Part shown: piece after piece, positions 14,511 through 20,376 of the stretch
Layout: every line of letters begins with the position of its first letter
Position numbering within the stretch: position 1 is the first letter of the stretch
Source: CAYFUT01 sp964346395
GTDB taxonomy: Bacteria; Bacillota; Halanaerobiia; Halobacteroidales; Halobacteroidaceae
NCBI GenBank assembly: GCA_964346395.1
Contig: CAYFUT010000048.1
Location: forward strand, 1-20,376
Reading direction: 5' to 3'
DNA: 20,376 nt
Translations under genes and position numbers: made by a program
Notes under the pieces: model-generated
The model's database searches: none
Told to the model about the DNA's origin: nothing
What the model saw: the letters and a program-made list of their open reading frames with translations, nothing else

Positions 14511-15356
14511 TTAGGCTTTATTTTGACTGCCGAACAACCTAATTTTCTCTTTTACTTTTTCTTTCATTGCTTCTCTTCCTGGGCCGCAGATATCGCGGGG
14601 GTCATAAACATCAGGATCTTCCAGAACCTCTCTTACTTTCTTAGTCCAGGCCTGCTGGAAAGCAGTATTTACATTAATTTTATTAACCCCACGCTCAACT
14701 GCTTTAGCAACACTTTCATCCGGTACTCCCGAAGCACCGTGCATTACAATTGGAACCTCAATTGAATTATCCACTTCCTGCAATAACTCAAAATCAAGTT
14801 CCGGCTCCCCTTCATAAACTCCGTGAGCTGTTCCAAAAGCAACAGCTAAAGCATCAACATTAGTTCTTTCTACAAATTCAACACATTCATCCGGATCAGC
14901 AAGACTAGCACTCTTAACAGTATGGTCATCCTCACTACCGCCTATTTTACCTAGCTCAGCCTCAACAGAAACATCCACTGCGTGAGCTGCTTCTACTACT
15001 TTTTGCGTCTGCGCAACATTTTCCTCAAACGGCTTTTTGGATGCATCAATCATCACTGATGTAAATCCATTCCGAATACACTTAATTATTTTCTCATAAC
15101 TGCCGCCGTGATCTAAATGAATAGCTAATGGTACATCAGCTGCTTCCGCCGCCGAAATAGCCATCGGCAGTGCATAATGCATATTCATATACCGCAGAGC
15201 ACCTTCACTGGCTTGAATAATCACCGGCGAATTTTCCTCTTCCGCTGCTTCTACAATTGCCTGCAAAAATTCTAGGTTGTTCATATTAAAACCGCCAACT
15301 GCATAATTTTCCTCATTTGCCTTATCTAAAATTTCTTTCATTGACACTAATGACAT
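14511..15356 (-). CDS. fba: Class II fructose-bisphosphate aldolase
   Basis: The 281-residue zinc enzyme interconverts fructose 1,6-bisphosphate with dihydroxyacetone phosphate and glyceraldehyde 3-phosphate. Zinc and catalytic residues are seen in HLDHGG (Asp82 catalytic, His83), VEAELG (131-136), AFGTAHGVY (His178) and IVMHGASG (His206). The INVNTAF segment (227-233) binds substrate phosphate in the family. Related tagatose-bisphosphate aldolases share this fold, but the glycolytic neighbourhood supports Fba. The ATG at 15356 follows GGGGAGGT. A good extended -10 promoter lies upstream and a strong terminator downstream, so it can form a single-gene unit. Confidence 0.95.
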   Translation of the reverse strand: MSLVSMKEILDKANEENYAVGGFNMNNLEFLQAIVEAAEEENSPVIIQASEGALRYMNMHYALPMAISAAEAADVPLAIHLDHGGSYEKIIKCIRNGFTSVMIDASKKPFEENVAQTQKVVEAAHAVDVSVEAELGKIGGSEDDHTVKSASLADPDECVEFVERTNVDALAVAFGTAHGVYEGEPELDFELLQEVDNSIEVPIVMHGASGVPDESVAKAVERGVNKINVNTAFQQAWTKKVREVLEDPDVYDPRDICGPGREAMKEKVKEKIRLFGSQNKA

Positions 15357-15419
15357 TTTATTACCTCCCCATAATAATCAAGAATTAATTAACATCCACA
15401 GTCATTTTCACCACTAAGT

Positions 15420-15450
15420 ATTATACCATACAGTACTGGAAAATTCCTTT
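15420..15450 (-). promoter_or_regulatory. Extended -10 promoter of fba
   Basis: On the minus strand TGGTATAAT gives a consensus -10 box (15420-15425) with the TGN extension. The -35 region is weak, and an A/T-rich tract lies upstream. It would give a leader of roughly 55 bases ending in the GGGGAGGT site of fba. Confidence 0.6.
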
Positions 15451-15458
15451 TTTTAATT

Positions 15459-15971
15459 TTATTTTTTTAGTGATGGCTGGCGCAACGCCTTAACTACTCC
15501 TTCTAAAATCTTTAGTTTCTTTAATTTACGGAGCGAATTCTGATTAAAATTTTTACTGCTATCGAGAACTATAGTTTTCGGCAGAGGATAATCATTTATA
15601 TTTAACTTTTCCTTAGCTTCCTGTAAATATTCTTTTTCCTCAGTTACTAAATTATTAACTTCTCGATAATTTCCTAGATATCCCAATTCAATTTTATGAG
15701 TATCACATTTGATTGACTCTACTGGAGAAGCCCAAAAATCATATTTAGAATAGACTGTTACCTGCTGGCTTTCACATAAGTTGCAAAAATATTCCAGCCA
15801 GTAGCCATCATTCTTTTTCTTTCCTATCTTTACCTTGGGAAAACCGCATTCACATTTAATCTCTATCCGGTTCCCGCCTGAAAAATCAAATATATTAATG
15901 GTTTTTAACTCTAACTTACCGCACTGCGGGCAGCGCCAGGCAATAGTAGTTTGGTAGTCAATTACATTCAT
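15459..15971 (-). CDS. Cysteine-rich protein of unknown function with paired zinc-ribbon motifs
   Basis: I do not recognise this 170-residue protein. The N-terminal 95 residues hold four metal-ligand pairs: CPQC (14-17), CEC (40-42), CNLC (63-66) and CDTH (89-92). This suggests two zinc ribbons, probably pairs 1+2 and 3+4. The C-terminal half has no cysteine, is predicted helical and is rich in Lys and Glu, with a basic end (LRKLKKLKI and RQPSLKK). No signal peptide or membrane segment is seen, so it is likely cytosolic and might bind nucleic acid or protein. The ATG at 15971 follows GGAAGGAGGGGG. It lies between a palindromic element and fba, where B. subtilis has spo0F. No terminator follows before the fba promoter. 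Confidence 0.8.
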   Translation of the reverse strand: MNVIDYQTTIAWRCPQCGKLELKTINIFDFSGGNRIEIKCECGFPKVKIGKKKNDGYWLEYFCNLCESQQVTVYSKYDFWASPVESIKCDTHKIELGYLGNYREVNNLVTEEKEYLQEAKEKLNINDYPLPKTIVLDSSKNFNQNSLRKLKKLKILEGVVKALRQPSLKK

Positions 15972-15987
15972 CGGTTCCCCCTCCTTC

Positions 15988-16005
15988 CAAGTGCTTCAAG
16001 TGCTT
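15988..16005. repeat. Two tandem copies of CAAGTGCTT
   Basis: A perfect 9-bp unit occurs twice, just upstream of the ribosome binding site of the cysteine-rich gene. No function is evident. Confidence 0.7.
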
Positions 16006-16022
16006 CTAGGTTTATTCTTCTT

Positions 16023-16402
16023 CATGTGTTTTAAAATTCCTTTATATTTATAGAGTTTTTTTGTAACTTTGCGTGAGGGGGGCAGGCGATTAGAAAAGCT
16101 TTTTGAAACGGTACTAACCCTCCCCTCCAATCTAAAATTAAGCAAGCTAATTTAAAAAATTAAATTAGCTAAATCACACTTAATTTTAATTTCCGGTGAG
16201 GGAAAGTACCGCTAGCAAAAACCTTTAAGTTAATCGCCTGCCCCCCCTCACACAAAGTAATTGTGGGAACAAAAACCTAATCGGAAAAACCATCCGGTTT
16301 TCAGGAATTCTTACTAAACAGTTAATTAGTAAGCCGAAAGTTACACACTATACCTATAAAAACAAACTAATTGGGAAAATATACATTAAGTTAACGCACA
16401 TG
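16023..16402. repeat. 380-bp imperfect palindromic element (MITE-like)
   Basis: The element fills nearly all of the 433-base spacer between the secreted-protein gene and the cysteine-rich gene. It starts CATGTG and ends CACATG. Two inverted arms (16064-16132 and 16192-16259) share the core GTGAGGGGGGCAGGCGATTA. The centre is a nested hairpin: TAAAATTAAG/CTTAATTTTA outside and AGCTAATTTAA/TTAAATTAGCT inside around AAAA. The right end TTAAGTTAACGC recurs at 83-94 and, slightly altered, at both ends of 9383-9544. It starts two bases beyond the stop codon at 16405. No protein is encoded. Movement by a transposase acting in trans is an inference. Confidence 0.75.
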
Positions 16403-16404
16403 AT

Positions 16405-16953
16405 TTAATAATTAGTTTTGACTAATCCGTGAGTATAATAATGCTTAACTTTCAGTTTTTGAAGTTGATTATCAAGGCCGAAAACGGCTACGCCCCGATC
16501 TCCTTCTTTTAAATCTGCTATAGAAACAGTTAGATTATTGCGAATCAACTTAACCTCTTCTTTAATCTTGTATCTCTCCGTCTGCTGTCGACGTAAATTT
16601 TTTATTACTATTGTCTGAGCTTGAATCTTCTTAACTATAATTGGTACCCGACGAGAATAAGCCCGAATTTCCTTTATTTTACCCTGTTCTGTTAACACAA
16701 ACTGCACTTGGGGGAAATTATTAACTTTATTCGGCGAAATAGATTCTAAAGAAGTTTTAACCCCATTCAACTCAACTGTACTATGTAAAGCTAATCTATA
16801 ACTAGTGACTGTCTTTCCTTCCCGCAACAAAACAATATCTTGTTTAGCATTAACTGCTACTAATTCCCCCGTTAACTTTCTTTCAGCCTGAACAACTCCT
16901 GCGGCTAACAACAAACCAACTATTATAATGACTATTGTTAGGCGTAATTTCAT
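16405..16953 (-). CDS. Secreted protein of unknown function with two related beta-rich repeats
   Basis: I do not recognise a family for this 182-residue protein. Residues 1-23 form a signal peptide: a KLR start, a hydrophobic core, and a VQA cleavage site before Glu24. No lipobox cysteine is present, so it is probably released or loosely cell-wall associated. The mature part contains two diverged copies of one domain of about 70 residues (28-100 and 106-172). Each copy has a VNAKQDIVLL / IQAQTIVIKN strand, a Y(R/K)(L/I) strand, a V(E/K)L turn, and a closing GKIKEIRAY / NQLQKLKVKHY strand. No catalytic motif is visible. The ATG at 16953 follows CAGGAGGGG. A TATAAT lies about 45 bases upstream but has a poor -35. 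It follows ilvA by 83 bases. Confidence 0.8.
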   Translation of the reverse strand: MKLRLTIVIIIVGLLLAAGVVQAERKLTGELVAVNAKQDIVLLREGKTVTSYRLALHSTVELNGVKTSLESISPNKVNNFPQVQFVLTEQGKIKEIRAYSRRVPIIVKKIQAQTIVIKNLRRQQTERYKIKEEVKLIRNNLTVSIADLKEGDRGVAVFGLDNQLQKLKVKHYYTHGLVKTNY

Positions 16954-17036
16954 TTTTTCCCCTCCTGATTAAGTTGTTAAAAATATCATTTCCAGATTAT
17001 AGAAATAATATTCACCAGGAAAGGGAAAAATCTAAA

Positions 17037-18248
17037 TTAACTATCACTCCCTATTATTTCATACCCAGCTTCCACCAGCTGACTATAAATTTCTTCTGCG
17101 TGGTCATGATTCCTAGTTTCCAGTTCTAACTCAACTTCCGCTCTATCAATCGGAACTTTCGCCTTATAATGATCGTGGTTTATCGTCAGTACATTGGCTC
17201 CTAAATCAGCTACTAGCCCCAACAGCTGTTCAAGTCTACCCGGCCGGTCCTTTAGTACTGTTTTAAACTTAATCCGGCGGCCTGCTTTATTTAGACCGCG
17301 TTCAATAAGGCGGGCTATCATATTAACATCAATATTTCCTCCGCTTAACACAGAAACAATATTCTGATTCTTAACTCCCAATTTATTATTTAACGCCGCT
17401 GCTAAACTAGCTGCGCCGGCTGCTTCCACAGTTAATTTGGCCCGCTCTAGAAGCATTAAAATAGCATTAGCAATCTCTTCATCAGTTACCGTTACCACCT
17501 GGTCTACATATTCCTGGCAGAGATTATAAGTTAATTCTCCCGGCTTTTTGACTGCAATTCCATCAGCAATTGTTTCTGTTTCTATTAAACTAGCTATTTT
17601 TCCCTGCTCAAGGGACTTTTTCATCGCCGCTGCTCCCTCCGGTTCTACCCCTACTACTTTTACTTCCGGGGCTAACTGTTTAACTGCCGCAGCAATCCCT
17701 GAAATTAACCCGCCGCCGCCGACAGGAACTAAAATAATATCTGCTTCCGGCAGGTCTTCGATAATTTCCAAACCCAAAGTCCCCTGCCCAGCAATCACCT
17801 GTTGGTCGTTAAAGGGAGGTAGAAAAGTAAATCCTTCCTTTTGCTGCCGAGACACAGCTTCTTCATGTGCTTCATCATAAACAGCTCCTTTCAGTACAAC
17901 CTTAGCTCCATAATTTTTAGTAGCTGTTATCTTAGATATTGGTGCATTTTCCGGCATGACAATTACTGATTCTAGACCAGCTTCCGTAGCAGCAAAAGCC
18001 ACCCCTTGCGCATGATTGCCGGCCGAAGAAGCAATTACTCCGCGCTCTTTTTCTTCTGTAGTTAAAGTAGCCAGTTTATTATACGCCCCCCGAATCTTAA
18101 AGGAGCCTGTCTTCTGTAAATTTTCTGGTTTTAAATAAATTTGATTCCCACTTAACTGACTAAAAGTAGTACTCTGACTCAATTCTGTCCGATGAATCAC
18201 TCCCGATAACCTATCTGCCGCTGCTTTTATTTTATCCAGACTAATCAT
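17037..18248 (-). CDS. ilvA: Threonine ammonia-lyase with C-terminal ACT domain
   Basis: The 403-residue PLP enzyme deaminates threonine to 2-oxobutanoate, the entry to isoleucine synthesis or threonine breakdown. The PLP lysine is Lys51 in TGSFKIRGAYNK. The asparagine loop SSAGNHAQG and the phosphate-binding loop VGGGGLISG follow. Residues from about 327 form a single ACT domain (KDRPGRLEQLL, then a beta strand at VLTINHDHY), as in the medium-length IlvA form. The frame opens at a GTG at 18257, but GGGAG directly abuts it. The ATG at 18248 is eight bases from that site and is preferred. It lies after the pyrG terminator and needs its own promoter. It has no counterpart between pyrG and fbaA in B. 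subtilis. Confidence 0.93.
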   Translation of the reverse strand: MISLDKIKAAADRLSGVIHRTELSQSTTFSQLSGNQIYLKPENLQKTGSFKIRGAYNKLATLTTEEKERGVIASSAGNHAQGVAFAATEAGLESVIVMPENAPISKITATKNYGAKVVLKGAVYDEAHEEAVSRQQKEGFTFLPPFNDQQVIAGQGTLGLEIIEDLPEADIILVPVGGGGLISGIAAAVKQLAPEVKVVGVEPEGAAAMKKSLEQGKIASLIETETIADGIAVKKPGELTYNLCQEYVDQVVTVTDEEIANAILMLLERAKLTVEAAGAASLAAALNNKLGVKNQNIVSVLSGGNIDVNMIARLIERGLNKAGRRIKFKTVLKDRPGRLEQLLGLVADLGANVLTINHDHYKAKVPIDRAEVELELETRNHDHAEEIYSQLVEAGYEIIGSDS

Positions 18249-18267
18249 TTTTATCACTCCCGGTGTT

Positions 18268-18297
18268 AATATAATTTAGTCTGAGCCTCAAACTCAA
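18268..18297 (-). promoter_or_regulatory. Possible promoter of ilvA
   Basis: On the minus strand TTGAGT (18292-18297) and TATATT (18268-18273) are 18 bases apart, between the pyrG terminator and the ilvA ribosome binding site. The leader would be only about 12-15 bases, leaving no room for a T-box. Confidence 0.35.
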
Positions 18298-18322
18298 CCT
18301 CAAAACTCTATTTCCCTAACAA

Positions 18323-18361
18323 ATAAAAATATGCAGGGATCGCCCACAAACCCCTGCATAT
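18323..18361 (-). terminator. Rho-independent terminator of pyrG
   Basis: On the minus strand ATATGCAGGG and CCCTGCATAT form a perfect 10-bp stem around a 13-base loop, followed by TTTTATTTG. It lies about ten bases after the pyrG stop. Confidence 0.85.
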
Positions 18362-18371
18362 ACTTGATTTT

Positions 18372-19973
18372 TTATTCAGTTGAAGCTGCTTCTACAAATC
18401 CTTTAAACATGGGATGAGGCCGATTAGGACGTGATTTGAATTCCGGATGAAACTGAGAAGCTACAAACCACGGATGATCTTTAAGTTCAATTATCTCCAC
18501 TAACCGATTATCAGGTGATACACCAGCTAAGGCCATTCCCTGTGCTGCCAACTGCTTGCGGTAGTGATTATTTAACTCATAGCGGTGGCGGTGACGTTCA
18601 TAGATTACCTCATCGTGATAAAGGCTTCTACAGATACTCTCCTCTTCTAAACTGCAGGGATACAGTCCTAACCGCATGGTACCTCCTTTGTCTTCAATTT
18701 CTTTTTGTTCCGGCATTAAATCAATTACCGGATGCGGTGTTTCTTCATCAAACTCGGCACTATGCGCTCCTTCTATACCGCATACATTGCGCGCAAATTC
18801 AATAACTGCACACTGCATCCCTAAACAAATACCTAAATAAGGAACTTCCTCTTCTCGCGCATAACGAACCGTTTCTATTTTACCATCAATACCCCGGTCG
18901 CCAAATCCACCCGGTACCAGGATACCATCTACATCCCCTAGCTTGTCCGCAACATTAGCCCGCGTTACATCTTCAGAATGGATCCACTTGATATCAATAT
19001 CAGTATCAATTGCTACTCCTGCATGCTGAAGAGCCTCTACAATACTAATATAAGCATCTTTTAGCTCTACATACTTACCTACCATTGCTATGCAAGTTGT
19101 TTCCGTTAAGTTCTTCATTTTATCTACCATAGCTTCCCACTCAGATAAATCAGGCCGATCAATCTTTGATTTCAGTCCAAACTTCTTTAATGTAATATCA
19201 GCTAAGCCTTCTTTTTCCATCACCAGCGGAATTTCATAAATGCAGTCTACATTTCTCGCTTCAATTACTGCTTCTTTATCAATATCACAGAATAAAGAAA
19301 TTTTATCTTTAACTTCCTGCGTTAACGGCCGATCAGATCGGCAGACAATCACATCCGGCTGAATTCCCAACCGCCGCAGCTCCTTTACACTATGCTGTGT
19401 TGGCTTAGTTTTTAATTCTCCAGCAGCCTTTAAATAAGGAATCAAAGTGCAGTGAATATACATTACATTTTCCGGGCCAAAGTCATGCTTGCACTGCCGA
19501 ATGGTCTCTAAAAACGGCAGTCCTTCAATATCACCTACTGTACCTCCAATCTCAATTAAAGCAACATCTACCTCCTGGTCACTACCTAACCGCTCAATTC
19601 GCGATTTGATTTCATCAGTAATATGCGGAATCACCTGCACAGTCCCGCCTAAATAATCTCCCCGCCGCTCTTTTTCTAAAACTGTAGAATAAATTTGGCC
19701 GGTAGTAACATTGGAATTCTGCGTCAAGTCAATATCAATAAACCGTTCATAATGGCCTAAATCAAGGTCAGTTTCTGCTCCATCTTTAGTTACATATACT
19801 TCTCCGTGCTGATAAGGGTTCATAGTTCCCGGGTCAACATTAATATAAGGGTCTAATTTCTGCACTGTTACATTTAAGCCCCGTTCTTTTAATAATCTCC
19901 CTAACGAAGCAGCTGTAATTCCCTTCCCTAAGGAAGAAACTACACCGCCGGTCACAAAAATATACTTAGTCAT
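18372..19973 (-). CDS. pyrG: CTP synthase (glutamine-hydrolysing)
   Basis: The 533-residue enzyme converts UTP to CTP using ATP and glutamine. The N-terminal synthase domain (1-270) has the nucleotide loop VTGGVVSSLGKG (7-18) and the IEIGGTVGDIEG segment (140-151). The C-terminal class I glutamine amidotransferase domain (about 290-533) has nucleophile Cys383 in YLGICLGMQ and the His509/Glu511 pair in SQFHPEF. The length is normal. The ATG at 19973 follows AGAGGAGGAG. It lies between the terminators of the XapX-like gene and its own, so it is probably a single-gene unit. No attenuator hairpin of the B. subtilis pyrG kind is visible in the 70-base leader region, and no promoter there is convincing. 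Confidence 0.98.
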   Translation of the reverse strand: MTKYIFVTGGVVSSLGKGITAASLGRLLKERGLNVTVQKLDPYINVDPGTMNPYQHGEVYVTKDGAETDLDLGHYERFIDIDLTQNSNVTTGQIYSTVLEKERRGDYLGGTVQVIPHITDEIKSRIERLGSDQEVDVALIEIGGTVGDIEGLPFLETIRQCKHDFGPENVMYIHCTLIPYLKAAGELKTKPTQHSVKELRRLGIQPDVIVCRSDRPLTQEVKDKISLFCDIDKEAVIEARNVDCIYEIPLVMEKEGLADITLKKFGLKSKIDRPDLSEWEAMVDKMKNLTETTCIAMVGKYVELKDAYISIVEALQHAGVAIDTDIDIKWIHSEDVTRANVADKLGDVDGILVPGGFGDRGIDGKIETVRYAREEEVPYLGICLGMQCAVIEFARNVCGIEGAHSAEFDEETPHPVIDLMPEQKEIEDKGGTMRLGLYPCSLEEESICRSLYHDEVIYERHRHRYELNNHYRKQLAAQGMALAGVSPDNRLVEIIELKDHPWFVASQFHPEFKSRPNRPHPMFKGFVEAASTE

Positions 19974-20041
19974 TGTTTTCTCCTCCTCTTATCTATTAAA
20001 AATATAAATAAAAATCAGACGTCTAACTTAACTGCTCGCAT

Positions 20042-20091
20042 ATAAAAAGACTAGAAAGTCAAGGGCTACTTGCCCTAAACTTTCTAGTCTT
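20042..20091 (-). terminator. Rho-independent terminator of the XapX-like gene
   Basis: On the minus strand AAGACTAGAAAGT and ACTTTCTAGTCTT form a 13-bp stem with an inner AGGGC/GCCCT stem around AAGTA, followed by a run of five T. It separates the small membrane-protein gene from pyrG. Confidence 0.93.
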
Positions 20092-20106
20092 CCTGACTCT
20101 TACTGT

Positions 20107-20262
20107 CTAAGCTAAACTATTAATTAGCCAGAAACCTAGATAAATTCCAACAATGCCCATCACCCCGGACAAAGTAGGTGGGGCAGGAATTGGTAAGTCC
20201 AACCAAGAGAACAGACCGCCTACTAGCAAACCAGACAGAGTAGAAAGTAAAATCCGGTTCAC
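20107..20262 (-). CDS. XapX-like small membrane protein
   Basis: This 51-residue protein matches the XapX family of short membrane proteins of unknown function. It starts with GTG at 20262, six bases after AAGGAGG. The sequence holds a first hydrophobic segment (SGLLVGGLFSW), the family signature LDLPIPAPPTLSGV (22-35) and a second hydrophobic segment (MGIVGIYLGFWLI). It therefore probably spans the membrane twice, with the proline-rich signature between. It ends 15 bases before a strong terminator, so it is the last gene of whatever unit lies to the right. Nothing links it to pyrG beyond position. Confidence 0.85.
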   Translation of the reverse strand: MNRILLSTLSGLLVGGLFSWLDLPIPAPPTLSGVMGIVGIYLGFWLINSLA

Positions 20263-20331
20263 GGCTATTCCTCCTTATATTTTGAATTCCCTCTCCCACC
20301 CACCCGAATTAACGGGCCAGAAACAACAATT

Positions 20332-20354
20332 AAACAGTTTACAGTTTACAGTTA
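20332..20354. repeat. 7-bp tandem repeat array (TACAGTT type)
   Basis: Units read AACAGTT, TACAGTT and TACAGTT with a period of seven, close to the array at 9351-9378. The window ends 22 bases later. Confidence 0.7.
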
Positions 20355-20376
20355 AATTCAAAACCAGTAAAACAAA

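Overview
The window looks like one co-oriented housekeeping stretch from a low-GC Firmicutes-type anaerobe. All 18 protein genes I support lie on the minus strand, so transcription runs from high to low coordinates. Gene order matches, from memory, the Bacillus subtilis pyrG-fbaA-glpX-rho-rpmE-prfA-prmC-ywlC-mntP-ywlE-rpiB-glyA-upp region, with lineage-specific replacements. Strong AAGGAGG-type ribosome binding sites, AT-rich spacers and rather acidic proteins would suit a halophilic clostridial group such as Halanaerobiales. That placement is an inference and I cannot confirm it here.

Layout in transcription order: a 51-residue XapX-like membrane protein closed by a strong terminator; pyrG (CTP synthase) with its own terminator; ilvA-type threonine ammonia-lyase; a secreted two-repeat protein of unknown function; a 380 bp palindromic repeat element; a 170-residue cysteine-rich protein of unknown function; fba (promoter and terminator visible); glpX; a CaCA-family cation exchanger; rho; rpmE and its terminator; a YqhQ/DUF1385 membrane protein; a 162 bp inverted-repeat element; prfA-prmC; a Sua5-type tRNA threonylcarbamoylation enzyme; a 100-N assembly gap; mntP; a YwlE-type arginine phosphatase; rpiB; glyA; upp; comEB; and a WecA/TagO-type phosphoglycosyltransferase ending in a strong terminator. 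The first 528 bases carry no recognisable gene.

Functionally the genes cover nucleotide metabolism (pyrG, upp, comEB), one-carbon and sugar-phosphate metabolism (glyA, rpiB, fba, glpX), translation and transcription termination (prfA, prmC, Sua5, rpmE, rho), cation export (mntP, CaCA) and initiation of cell-surface polymer synthesis (TagO type). No gene cluster looks like a new defence or biosynthetic system.

The unusual content lies between the genes. There are (a) palindromic, MITE-like elements sharing the end GYGTTAACTTAA; (b) short arrays of 7-bp repeats at six loci, one broken by the assembly gap; (c) two tandem hairpins upstream of mntP whose stems differ by compensatory changes; and (d) perfect or near-perfect palindromes built around GACA. 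The left window edge falls inside an element copy, the internal gap falls inside a 7-bp array, and the right edge lies just beyond another array. This suggests these repeats are numerous in the genome and broke the assembly.
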